NCBI GenBank assembly: GCA_002699025.1
Contig: PABA01000098.1
Location: 37,607-101,606 of the forward strand
Source of the DNA: Sandaracinus sp.
Lineage (GTDB): Bacteria > Myxococcota_A > Polyangia > Polyangiales > Houyiibacteriaceae
DNA: 64,000 nt
Reading direction: 5' to 3'
Shown here: in pieces, positions 49,672-57,082 of the stretch
Layout: each line of letters opens with the position of its first letter
How positions within the stretch are numbered: position 1 is the stretch's first letter
Notes under the pieces: generated by a model
Seen by the model: the letters and a program-made list of their open reading frames with translations, nothing else
Database searches by the model: none
What the model was told of the DNA's origin: nothing
Translations under genes and position numbers: made by a program

Positions 49672-50382
49672 TCACGAGTTGCACATGAGGGGGCCCAGGT
49701 TCGCGAGCAGGAGGGCGCTGGCGGCGGAGCCGGCGACCAGGAGGGACGTGAGCCCGTGGAAGAGGACGCGCCGGGCGCGGCGCGGGGCGCGCTCCTCCTG
49801 CAGGCCGCCGAACGAGAGCTGGAGCGCGCCGGCCACGAGGAGCGCGCCCCCGACCGCCGCGACGCTCGCCGTCGAGCGGACGAAGCGGCGCTCCGCGCGC
49901 GCGCTGACGTAGTCGCACCCGCTCCGGGAGACTGGGACCAGGCTCGCGCCCGCCACGAGGAAGGCCGCGCCGAGGGTCGTCAGCCAGCGGGTCTCGCGCG
50001 GGAGGACTCTGGGCAGCGGGGGCGCGTGATCCGGCGCGAGCTCGAGCTGAAGTTCGGCACCGGCGGGAGAGGCGTGGAGGGCGGAGCCAGCCACGGACGC
50101 CGGCGCGAAGCGAGGCAGAGCGGCAGCCGAGAGCACCGCGACGGGTTGCCCGCCGGTTGGCTGCGCGGCGGTCGGCTGTGCGGCGGTCGGCTGCGCGGCG
50201 TTCGGCTGCGCGGTGGTCGGCTGCGCCGCGGTCGGCTGCGCCGCGGTCGGCTGCGCGGCAGCCGGCTGTGCGGCGGTCGGCTGGGGGGCAGCCGGCTGCG
50301 CGGCGGTTGGCTGCGCGGCGGCCGACTGCACGCCGGTGCCGAGGGGCGCGAAGGCGAGGAGCGCGAGGACGAAACGGATCAC
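49672..50382 (-). CDS. Small membrane protein with Gln-Pro repeat, paralogue B
   Basis: 236 residues from a GTG at 50382 preceded by AGGAGG. After a signal peptide ('IRFVLALLAFAPLGTGVQSAAAQ') comes a repeat of the type QPTAAQPAAAQ (about 12 units of 5 residues, 15 bp each), then three helices and a basic loop like paralogue A ('LQLSFGGLQEERAPRRARR', 'HGLTSLLVAGSAASALLL'), ending 'MCNS'. The repeat probably arose by slippage of a 15-bp unit. The start overlaps the end of a 57-codon upstream frame as GTGA. Confidence 0.7.
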   Translation of the reverse strand: MIRFVLALLAFAPLGTGVQSAAAQPTAAQPAAPQPTAAQPAAAQPTAAQPTAAQPTTAQPNAAQPTAAQPTAAQPTGGQPVAVLSAAALPRFAPASVAGSALHASPAGAELQLELAPDHAPPLPRVLPRETRWLTTLGAAFLVAGASLVPVSRSGCDYVSARAERRFVRSTASVAAVGGALLVAGALQLSFGGLQEERAPRRARRVLFHGLTSLLVAGSAASALLLANLGPLMCNS

Positions 50383-50552
50383 CAGACCTCCTGGGAAGCG
50401 GGGAACGACCGATCGTCCCTGCGCGGGCCGAGTTTCGTCGGGCGAGCCTGGCGCGAGGCTCGTGCCCTCCACTGACCGGCCGCCCACGAGCTGCAGAAGA
50501 GCGCCCCGGCGTTGGCGCCGACGAGGATGCCGCCGGTGAGGAAGGTGTTCAT
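50379..50552 (-). pseudogene. Truncated third paralogue (57 codons)
   Basis: An open frame from the ATG at 50552 reads 'MNTFLTGGILVGANAGALFCSSW' and then a low-complexity tail. Its first 20 residues align with the last helix of paralogues A and B (helix ending in Cys three to four residues from the end). The N-terminal two-thirds of the family are absent. It ends at the GTGA shared with paralogue B, so it might still be translated as a small coupled peptide. No ribosome binding site is visible ahead of it. Confidence 0.4.
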
Positions 50553-50821
50553 GAGCGCGACGCGGACGTGCCGGCCGACCCGCCGCCGATGGGACGCGCA
50601 GTGTGGAAGTCATGACGAAGGCTCTCTTCGCAAGCGCCAGGCCATGCGTGCTCGCGGCCGCGCGGCCGCGCGGCCGCGCGAGACGGGCGCCCCGGCGTGC
50701 GCCCCGCTCACGGTTCGTGAGGCGAGCGCACGGTTTCGCGCCCTCCCCCGAGAGCGTCATGCCGCCGCGCCGCGATCGGAACCGTGGACCGCGCCGACGC
50801 GGACGGCCACACTCGAGGGCC
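50553..50821. other. Gap upstream of mutH
   Basis: About 270 bases with no supported gene. It contains a run of CGGCCGCG units (about 50663-50690). The open frame of mutH extends back through it but with atypical residues (Arg/Ala/Pro), so it is probably leader. Confidence 0.45.
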
Positions 50822-51478
50822 ATGGAGCCGCCGCGGAGCGAAGAGGTGCTCGTCGAGCGGGCCCACGGGCTCGCCGGTCGGACGGTGGGTGAGCTCGGTC
50901 GCTCGCTCGAGGTGGACGTCCCCGCGACGCCGCGGCGCGCCAAGGGGCTCGTGGGCCAGCTGGTCGAACGCGCGCTGGGGGCGAGCGCGGGGAGCGCCGA
51001 CGAGCCCGACTTCCTCGAGATCGGCGTGGAGCTCAAGACGCTCCCGGTCGGACCCGAGGGGCGGCCCAAGGAGTCGACCTTCGTCGCCACCATCAAGCTG
51101 AACGAGATGGCGGAGACCGACTGGGAGGCGTCCACCGTGTGGCGAAAGCTCCGCCGCGTGCTCTGGGTGCCGGTCGAGGCGGACCCTGCCCTCCCCCTGC
51201 CCGCGCGTCGCCTGGGCGCGGCCATCCTCTGGTCCCCCTCCGCCGAGCAGGTCGCGGCGCTGCGCGCGGACTGGGAGACCATCGCCACCTACGTGCTCCG
51301 CGGCGAGGCCGACCGGATCACGGGGCACCTCGGGACCTACCTCCAGGTCCGGCCGAAGGCGGCGCACGGAGGGGTGCGGACGCGCGCGCCGGACGCGGCG
51401 GGGGGCTACCAGTGGACGGGCCCGCGCGGCTTCTACCTCCGCACGCGATTCACCGAGCAGGTGCTTCGCGCACTCTGA
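50822..51478 (+). CDS. mutH: MutH-like mismatch repair / Sau3AI-family endonuclease
   Basis: 218 residues aligned over nearly the whole length with E. coli MutH (229), the methyl-directed nicking endonuclease. Matching blocks: 'GRTVGELGRSLEVDVP', 'LVERALGASAGSADEPDF', the catalytic D-E-K set in 'PDFLEIGVELKTLPVG' (D63, E70, K72), 'KLRRVLWVPVEA', 'AAILWSPSAEQ', 'ADRITGHLGTYLQVRPKAA' and 'PRGFYLRTRF'. MutH acts on hemimethylated GATC with MutS/MutL and requires Dam. Neither dam, mutS nor mutL is in the window. The start at 50822 gives the family length. MutH is best known from Gammaproteobacteria, so transfer is likely. Confidence 0.92.
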   Translation: MEPPRSEEVLVERAHGLAGRTVGELGRSLEVDVPATPRRAKGLVGQLVERALGASAGSADEPDFLEIGVELKTLPVGPEGRPKESTFVATIKLNEMAETDWEASTVWRKLRRVLWVPVEADPALPLPARRLGAAILWSPSAEQVAALRADWETIATYVLRGEADRITGHLGTYLQVRPKAAHGGVRTRAPDAAGGYQWTGPRGFYLRTRFTEQVLRAL

Positions 51479-51595
51479 TCGCGTCGAACCACAGATGCGC
51501 CGCGGTGAAATTGCGCCGCTGCAACGCCGGTTTCACCCGTGCAATCCGACCGGGTTGGTCGACCCTCCCGATCCCGGGGTTCCGCCGGCCCGCGC

Positions 51596-52036
51596 TCAGG
51601 CCACGTCGGCGACGACGCCACCGGTCGCCGTGACGGTCACGCCGGTGCCGCGCACCATGCCGCCGACCGTCGACGCGAGGGCCATCATGCCGAAGCGGCC
51701 GGCGCCCTGACCGTCGAGGAGCAGCGTGCCGTGCCCCTGCTCGACCATCGGCGCGACGATGGAGCGAATCGCCAAGGAGCGGGCGGAGAGCGTGGAATCG
51801 TTGGTCTTTCCGGCGCCGACGATGACGGCGCGGGCGAGCTCCTCGCCGCTCTCTTCGAGCTCGAGGACCTGGGCGCGGACGCGCTGGGCGAGACGCTCGA
51901 CGGGCTCCTCGGGGTCCTGCACCACGACGCGCACGTCCGGGGTGCCGGTGGAGAAGCGCTCCACCCAGGCCTCCCAATCGGAGCCACGCTCGGCGACGAC
52001 AAGGGAGACGGGGGTCTTGGCGAATCGGAGGTCCAT
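51596..52036 (-). CDS. Small cytosolic protein, unknown function
   Basis: 146 residues. Sequence alternates strand and helix ('VSLVVAERGSDWEAWVERFSTGTPDVRVVVQDPEEP', 'RAVIVGAGKTNDSTLSARSLAIRSIVAPMVEQGHGTLLLDGQGAGRFGMMALASTVGGM'), suggesting an alpha/beta fold such as a Rossmann-like or STAS-like domain. The last 25 residues are Gly/Thr/Val-rich. No signal peptide. I do not recognise the family. The stop is about 120 bp from the convergent mutH. Confidence 0.65.
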   Translation of the reverse strand: MDLRFAKTPVSLVVAERGSDWEAWVERFSTGTPDVRVVVQDPEEPVERLAQRVRAQVLELEESGEELARAVIVGAGKTNDSTLSARSLAIRSIVAPMVEQGHGTLLLDGQGAGRFGMMALASTVGGMVRGTGVTVTATGGVVADVA

Positions 52037-52270
52037 GACGGCTCGGCTCGAAAACGAAGCAATGCGTGTGCCAGCTCGCTTTGCAGGGGCTCTTTCCAGT
52101 GGTGGTGCGCGATGTAGCCTGTGGGTGTCCGGTGAACAGGATTCGATGGTCACCCCAGTGGCCAGCGCCGTGTCAGGTTGACCACGTGGGCTACACACGT
52201 GGAGACGCGCCAGCGAGAGAAAGGTTTCTCGTGAGCGCGGCGCCTCGGTTGCGCCGGCCCCGCGGCGAGC

Positions 52271-52299
52271 TTGACCAGGGAGGGCGTCGCGGTTATCTC
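52271..52299 (+). promoter_or_regulatory. Predicted promoter of tRNA-Lys
   Basis: TTGACC (52271-52276) and TATCTC (52294-52299) are 17 bases apart, placing the start of transcription about 30 bp before the mature tRNA. Nothing else is recognised in the 300-bp gap 52037-52336. Confidence 0.65.
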
Positions 52300-52336
52300 G
52301 ACGCGCGATGGCGGGGAGTGATTCCCCGGCCATTGC

Positions 52337-52412
52337 GGGCTGTTAGCTCAATCGGTAGAGCAGCGGACTTTTAATCCGACGGTTGTGGGTTCAAGTCCCG
52401 CACGGCCCACCA
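52337..52412 (+). tRNA. tRNA-Lys (anticodon TTT)
   Basis: A 76-nt cloverleaf. The acceptor pairs GGGCTGT with ACGGCCC (one G-T pair), the D-loop has TAGCTCAATCGGTAGAGC, the anticodon loop is CTTTTAA (anticodon TTT), and the T-arm is GTGGGTTCAAGTCCCGC. The CCA end is encoded. Confidence 0.97.
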
Positions 52413-52591
52413 GCTCCGCCCCGCGTCGTGGAGGCAGCGGCCCGGCCCACAACGGGCGTGCGGCCTCCCGCTCCTCCAGGACCGACCTCGCCGCCCGTTG
52501 AGCCGCAAGTGGGCGAGACCCCGCCGAAAGAGCGAAGCGGCGGCCCCGGCCCGCTCGGACCAGGACCGCCGCCATCGCAGCCGGGGTCGAT

Positions 52592-52613
52592 GGCCGGGCG
52601 GGGTAGCCCGGCC
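52592..52613 (-). terminator. Possible terminator after pufC
   Basis: A perfect 8-bp stem (GGCCGGGC/GCCCGGCC) with a 6-base loop begins 7 bp beyond the pufC stop codon. No T-run follows. Confidence 0.45.
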
Positions 52614-52619
52614 GACGTC

Positions 52620-53897
52620 TCAGTTCGGTGCCGGGGCCGCCATCGCCGCCGGCGCGGCCATGGGCGTCGGCTCGGCCACCGCCGGAGCAGCCATCGCCGC
52701 CGGCGCAGCCATCGCCGCCGGCGCGGCCATCCCCGTCGGAGCGGCCATCGCCGCCGGCGCAGCCATCGCCGTCGGCGCAGCGTTCGTGCCCTCGGGGGCT
52801 TCGGCGGCGGGCGCCTCCCCCTCCGGCTCGAGCTGCCCGCCGGCCTCGCCCTCGCCTTCCAGCTCGGGCTCCGGCTCCGGCTCCGGCTCGATCTCGGGCT
52901 GCGGCATCGCCCGTACGAGGGACGGGAAGTCCTCGAGCATGCGGTGCCCGAGCAGGGGGCGGTACGCGCCCTGGTGGCACGTCGCGCAGTTGGCCTTCGG
53001 GGCGTCACCCAGCTCGCCGAGCCGGTTCGGCGGGAACTGATCGCGCAGCGGCGTCAGCCAGTGGTTGTTGAGGTTTCGCGCCATCCGGATGCCGTGCCAG
53101 GCCGTCCCGCGGCGGGCCGGGCTCTGGCTCCAGTCGTTCCAGGAGCGCGAGTTGTGGCAAGCCGTGCAGTTCACCCCGAGCGACTCGGAGAAGTGCATCA
53201 TCAGCCCATAGGTCCACTCGGCCTGCTTGATGGACGCGCGGTTCTCGTTCGGGAAGGCCTCCCCGGCCGACTGGACCCGGATGCTCGCGTCCTCCTCGAG
53301 GAACACCTCGAACACGTCGTTCGGCAGGGAGCTGATCCCCGTCCGGTCGTTCGGGGCGTTCTGCGAGCCACGCCAGCCCACCATGCCGTGGTCGTCGGGC
53401 GGCGTCTCGAACCAGATGTGCTGGGGCACGTTGTTGCCGCGGTGGCACGTGTAGCAGGTCACGCCGGTCTCCTGGACGTGCGACTGCCAGTTCTCGTTGA
53501 TGTGCCAGGTCATCTGGATCATCCGACGCGCCACGCGCTTCGTGTAGAGCTCGTCGGAGGCCAGGTTGTTCGTGTTGTGGCAGTAGGCGCAGCCCTGCTC
53601 CGGCGCGACCCAGAGCGTGATGGAGGTCATCAGCCGGGTGAACTGGGCCGTGTTGAGGTGGCCGAGGACCTGCACGTTCTCGTACTCCTCGGCCGCCAGC
53701 ACGCCGCTGCTCTGGGGCATCGGGATGGCCGGCGGGACGGTGTTCGCCTCCACGCGCGCGGCGAGCTCGTCCTCGGTCTGCGTGACCTGCATGGCGACGC
53801 CGTCGGCGCCGATCTGCGAGGTCTCGGTCGGCTCGTAGGCGTAGACGGCCCCGATGAGGAGCCAGGTGCTCACGAAGGCGATGGCGATCTTCTTCAC
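52620..53897 (-). CDS. pufC: Reaction-centre tetraheme cytochrome c subunit
   Basis: Periplasmic electron donor to the photo-oxidised reaction centre. 425 residues with four CxxCH motifs ('CAYCH', 'CYTCH', 'CTACH', 'CATCH'), and methionines in 'LMTSITLWV', '[13 protein letters not shown]', '[10 protein letters not shown]' and '[10 protein letters not shown]' at the positions of axial ligands. The N-terminal '[22 protein letters not shown]' is a membrane anchor or signal but lacks the lipobox Cys that many purple-bacterial PufC have. After about residue 332 comes an unusual tail of 93 residues: Glu-Pro rich, then repeated MAAPAA units. The GTG at 53897 overlaps the pufM stop as GTGA. Confidence 0.96.
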   Translation of the reverse strand: MKKIAIAFVSTWLLIGAVYAYEPTETSQIGADGVAMQVTQTEDELAARVEANTVPPAIPMPQSSGVLAAEEYENVQVLGHLNTAQFTRLMTSITLWVAPEQGCAYCHNTNNLASDELYTKRVARRMIQMTWHINENWQSHVQETGVTCYTCHRGNNVPQHIWFETPPDDHGMVGWRGSQNAPNDRTGISSLPNDVFEVFLEEDASIRVQSAGEAFPNENRASIKQAEWTYGLMMHFSESLGVNCTACHNSRSWNDWSQSPARRGTAWHGIRMARNLNNHWLTPLRDQFPPNRLGELGDAPKANCATCHQGAYRPLLGHRMLEDFPSLVRAMPQPEIEPEPEPEPELEGEGEAGGQLEPEGEAPAAEAPEGTNAAPTAMAAPAAMAAPTGMAAPAAMAAPAAMAAPAVAEPTPMAAPAAMAAPAPN

Positions 53898-55204
53898 GGT
53901 TGCTCCGGGGTCATCGCGCTGGGCGCCTCGGGTTCGCTCGGGGCAGCCGTCTCGGACGGCGCGGGGGGTTCGGGCTCCGGCGCAGCCCCTTCGGGCTCGG
54001 CCGCCGCCGCTTCGTCCGGAAGGCGCTCGCTCTCCGGGGCCGCGGCGCCGGTCTCCGGCTGGCCGCTCGTGCCCTCGCTCGCGGGATCCGCGGCGGCATC
54101 CTCGCCGCCCTCGGCGTCGACGCCTTCGACCGCGGCCGCGCCGTCCGCACCATCCTCGGGCGCCTCCGGCTCCTCGGCGGGCACGTAGGGGGTCGGCTCC
54201 CACTGCGCGGTGGACTCACCGCGCATACCGGGCAGGTCCTCGTTCGCCGGGTCGTCGACCGGGTCGGGGACGACCTCGTAGGACTCCTCATAGGCCGGCG
54301 CGAAGTCGTGCTCGACGGCCCACTGATACCAGTTGTCGACGGCGGTGCCGGTCAGGAGGATGCCGATGCCTCCGGTGAGCGGCGTGAGCACCGCGAACCA
54401 CCAGGCCCAGCGGTGGATGGACTCGAAGGTCGCGTTGAAGCCCATCGTCCAGCGCCAGAAGAGCGCCCCGCGCTCGGCCGCCGTGCCGCGGTCGACCACC
54501 TGGCTCACCTCACGCTCACCGCCCACGTGCCCGAGCGCGAGCACCGTCGCGCCGTGCATGGCGAAGAGGAGCGTCGACCCGTAGAGGAAGACGATCGAGA
54601 GGCAGTGGAAGGGGTTGTAGAAGAGGTTGCCGTAGCGAACGGAGAAGGCGGCGGTCCAGTCGAGGTGCGGGAAGATGCCGAAGGGCACCGCCTCCCCCCA
54701 GCTCCCCATCAGCAAGGGGCGAATGAAGCCGAGGACGAGGTAGAGCCAGATCGCCGAGGCGAAGGCCCACGCGACGTGCGTGCCCATCTTCAGGGCGCGT
54801 GCGCGCCGATAGGTGCGAATCCACCAGAGAATGACCGACGCCGTGAGGAAGAAGCCGGCCATGAGCCACCAGCCGCCCTCCTGAAGCGTCGGGATGGAGA
54901 GCCCGGCAGAGGGCGGGGGCGGTTCGAGCGCGAGCCAGGGGAGCTGGCGGATGAACTGAACGACGTCCCAGTCCACCGAGGCCAGCATGTTGAGCCCGAT
55001 GATCTCGAAAGCGATGAAGAAGCTGATCGCGGACGCCAGGCCGGTGTAGCCCAGGTAGACGGGGCCGATCTGCGGGTTGCCGAACCACCCGAGGAGCCGC
55101 GACATGCGCGTCTTCTTCGTACGGAAGTCCGGGTCGATCGGCGGCGGCGTGTCCGGCGGACCGACGACTTGGATCTGCGTGAAGATGTTCTGGTAGCGGG
55201 CCAT
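53894..55204 (-). CDS. pufM: Photosynthetic reaction centre M subunit with C-terminal extension
   Basis: Membrane core subunit of a type-II reaction centre, 436 residues against about 310-330 normally. Five hydrophobic helices. The bacteriochlorophyll and iron ligands are in place: 'FPHLDWT' (accessory BChl His), 'NPFHCLSI' (special pair), 'FAMHGATVL' and '[12 protein letters not shown]' (iron His) with 'GGEREVSQ' (iron Glu). The usual end '[11 protein letters not shown]' is followed by about 130 residues rich in Glu, Ala, Pro and Asp, without hydrophobic segments, expected on the periplasmic side. Overlaps pufC by GTGA; 45 bp follow pufL. Confidence 0.97.
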   Translation of the reverse strand: MARYQNIFTQIQVVGPPDTPPPIDPDFRTKKTRMSRLLGWFGNPQIGPVYLGYTGLASAISFFIAFEIIGLNMLASVDWDVVQFIRQLPWLALEPPPPSAGLSIPTLQEGGWWLMAGFFLTASVILWWIRTYRRARALKMGTHVAWAFASAIWLYLVLGFIRPLLMGSWGEAVPFGIFPHLDWTAAFSVRYGNLFYNPFHCLSIVFLYGSTLLFAMHGATVLALGHVGGEREVSQVVDRGTAAERGALFWRWTMGFNATFESIHRWAWWFAVLTPLTGGIGILLTGTAVDNWYQWAVEHDFAPAYEESYEVVPDPVDDPANEDLPGMRGESTAQWEPTPYVPAEEPEAPEDGADGAAAVEGVDAEGGEDAAADPASEGTSGQPETGAAAPESERLPDEAAAAEPEGAAPEPEPPAPSETAAPSEPEAPSAMTPEQP

Positions 55205-55249
55205 GGGTGGAGCTCCGGGAAAGTTCGGTGAGAGACGGGAGGGGGCGGT

Positions 55250-56074
55250 TCAGCTCCACACGGGGAGGTTGAGCCACCAGTCCCACCACTCGGGCCACCC
55301 CTTGGTCCACATCGGGCCGCTGATGAGAATGCAGATCGCGCTCCAGATCCCGGCGCTCAGCGCCAGGAAGAGGCCGAGTCGATGAATGCCCAGGGCGCCG
55401 ATCGAGTAGCCGATGTGGTCACGGAAGAACCCGTCCTCGTACTCGGCGGTCTTCACCTTCTCTCCCTTCGGCGGATTCACGGCGGAGAGGATCAAACCGC
55501 CGTGGAGGGAGAGCGCGAGCGTCGTGGTGAAGAAGAAGCTCACCGCGATCATGTGGGCCGGGTTGTAGTGGAAGTGCAGGTACTGGTACCCGACGTTCGA
55601 CACCCAATCGAGGTGGCTGAAGATGCCGTAGGGGAAGCCGTGGCCCCAGGCGCCCAGCATCACCGGGCGAATCACCACGAGCGTGACGTAGGCGAAGACC
55701 GCGACGCCGTAGGCGATGGGCACGTGGTAGCCCATGCCGAGCTTGCGGCTGATCTCCGCCTGTCGGAGCGCCCAGGATCCGAAGGCGCCGATGGCGCAGA
55801 TGGTGACCAGCTGCCAGATGCCCCCCTGATCGAGGGGCGCGAAGGCGAGCCCGTACTCGATTGGAGGCGGCTGGATGTTGATCAGCCAGGGGTTCCAGGT
55901 GTCACCCCGGGAGGCCTCCCAGAGGATCAGCGCGGTGCCGACGATCGTGAAGAAGATCGTCGTGACGCCGAAGAGCCCCACGTAGAAGGGCCCGACCCAG
56001 AAATCGAATAGGTCGCCCCCGAGGAGCGTGCCTCCTCGGACTCGATATCGCCGCTCGAAGCTCAGTAGGCCCAT
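55250..56074 (-). CDS. pufL: Photosynthetic reaction centre L subunit
   Basis: Membrane core partner of PufM, 274 residues, close to the normal length. Five hydrophobic helices. Ligand motifs: '[11 protein letters not shown]' (accessory BChl), '[27 protein letters not shown]' (special pair and iron) and 'GIHRLGLF' (iron); '[18 protein letters not shown]' contains the quinone-side Glu. It holds '[17 protein letters not shown]', typical of L subunits. It starts a transcription unit: a -35 and a PpsR-like palindrome lie 95 bp upstream at the end of bchO, with no room for pufBA. Confidence 0.97.
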   Translation of the reverse strand: MGLLSFERRYRVRGGTLLGGDLFDFWVGPFYVGLFGVTTIFFTIVGTALILWEASRGDTWNPWLINIQPPPIEYGLAFAPLDQGGIWQLVTICAIGAFGSWALRQAEISRKLGMGYHVPIAYGVAVFAYVTLVVIRPVMLGAWGHGFPYGIFSHLDWVSNVGYQYLHFHYNPAHMIAVSFFFTTTLALSLHGGLILSAVNPPKGEKVKTAEYEDGFFRDHIGYSIGALGIHRLGLFLALSAGIWSAICILISGPMWTKGWPEWWDWWLNLPVWS

Positions 56075-56146
56075 GGACTCTCCCCTGTGCGTGCCGCCGC
56101 CGAGCGGTGGACCACGCCGACGGAGGGTTCGCCTCCGCTGACTGTA

Positions 56147-56174
56147 AACCTATATGGACGACCATCGGTGTCAA
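56147..56174 (-). promoter_or_regulatory. Predicted puf promoter overlapping the operator
   Basis: On the minus strand TTGACA (complement of 56169-56174) is followed after 16 bases by TAGGTT (complement of 56147-56152). The -35 is perfect and is the proximal arm of the operator, so repressor binding would exclude polymerase. Confidence 0.55.
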
Positions 56175-56186
56175 GCATTTTTGACA
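56169..56186. promoter_or_regulatory. PpsR/CrtJ-like operator upstream of pufL
   Basis: TGTCAAGCATTTTTGACA: inverted TGTCAA/TTGACA arms, equivalent to the PpsR/CrtJ consensus TGT-N12-ACA. It overlaps the bchO stop codon and the predicted puf -35. A near-copy (2 of 18 differ) is at 62486-62503. Confidence 0.75.
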
Positions 56187-57082
56187 CGACCGCCGTCCAA
56201 TCTGTTCCACTCGGCCTCGACGAGGCGCGCGATCTCGGCGGGTCGCTCCTCGTGGAGCAGGTGCCCGGCGCCGAGGACGACGTGCGCGCGCGCGGCCGGG
56301 AGGCGACGTGCGAGGGCGCGCTGCTGGGCGATCGGGGTGGCGCCGTCGCGGGCGCCGCCGAGGAGCAGGGTCGGTACGTCCAGGCGTGGTAGCGCCGCGT
56401 GGAGCCCGTCGAGATCCCACTGGGCGAGCATCGAGAAGACCGCCCCGACGTGGGCGGGATCGCGGGCGAGCTCCCGATAGCGCTGTGTGGCCTCGGGGCC
56501 GACGGTGGATCCGACGCTGCGCAGGATCGGTCCGACGAGGGCGCCTCCAGCCCGGCGCGCCACCCGCCGCGTGATGGGCGAGCGGGCGAGCATCGCGGCC
56601 GCCGGGCGCGCGCCGAGCCGGGCGAGCCCCTCGAGGGGCGTCAGGGCCGCGCCGAGCCCGACGAAGAGCGCCGGGCGGAGAGCCCCGTCGAGCATGGCGC
56701 GCGCCGCCACCGCCGCGCCCGCGGAGTGAGCGAGGACCAGCGCCGGCTGGACGGCGAGCGCCTCGATGAGCTCGCCGAGGGCGGCGGCGATCGAGGGGAG
56801 CGAGAGGCGGAAGCGGCGATCGATCCGGCTCCCGGCGTGGCCGGGTAGATCGGGCGCCACGACGGTGAAGCGAGCACCGAGCGTGGCCGCGAGGGCGCAG
56901 AAGGAGCGGCTCGAGCTGCCGGTCCCGTGGAGCGCCAGGAGCGTGGGTCCGGCGCCGCGGCGGGCGACGTTCCACCGCACGCCCGAACGCTCGACGCGCT
57001 GGTGCTCGACGCGCTGCTGCTCGATGGGCTGCTGCTCGACCCGCGGGTGCTCGACGCGCTGCTCTTCGACGGCCGAGCTCAT
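56171..57082 (-). CDS. bchO: Magnesium-chelatase-associated alpha/beta hydrolase BchO
   Basis: 303 residues. Alpha/beta hydrolase fold with 'LLALHGTGSSSRSF', nucleophile elbow 'LAHSAGAA' (S120), 'VPTLLLGGARDGATP' and His in 'GAGHLLHEERP'. BchO sits after bchI and bchD in photosynthesis clusters and is thought to assist magnesium chelation, though its chemistry is unproven. About 33 residues at the N-terminus are an added Gln/Glu/Val repeat (RVEQQ-, RVEHQ-type units of 5 residues). The ATG at 57082 overlaps the bchD stop as ATGA. The stop codon lies within the downstream operator. Confidence 0.9.
   Translation of the reverse strand: MSSAVEEQRVEHPRVEQQPIEQQRVEHQRVERSGVRWNVARRGAGPTLLALHGTGSSSRSFCALAATLGARFTVVAPDLPGHAGSRIDRRFRLSLPSIAAALGELIEALAVQPALVLAHSAGAAVAARAMLDGALRPALFVGLGAALTPLEGLARLGARPAAAMLARSPITRRVARRAGGALVGPILRSVGSTVGPEATQRYRELARDPAHVGAVFSMLAQWDLDGLHAALPRLDVPTLLLGGARDGATPIAQQRALARRLPAARAHVVLGAGHLLHEERPAEIARLVEAEWNRLDGGRVKNA

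Noticed and set aside
52413..52619. pufBA downstream of pufC
   Set aside because: The 207 bp show no short open frame with a hydrophobic segment and conserved His; a hairpin occupies the end next to pufC.
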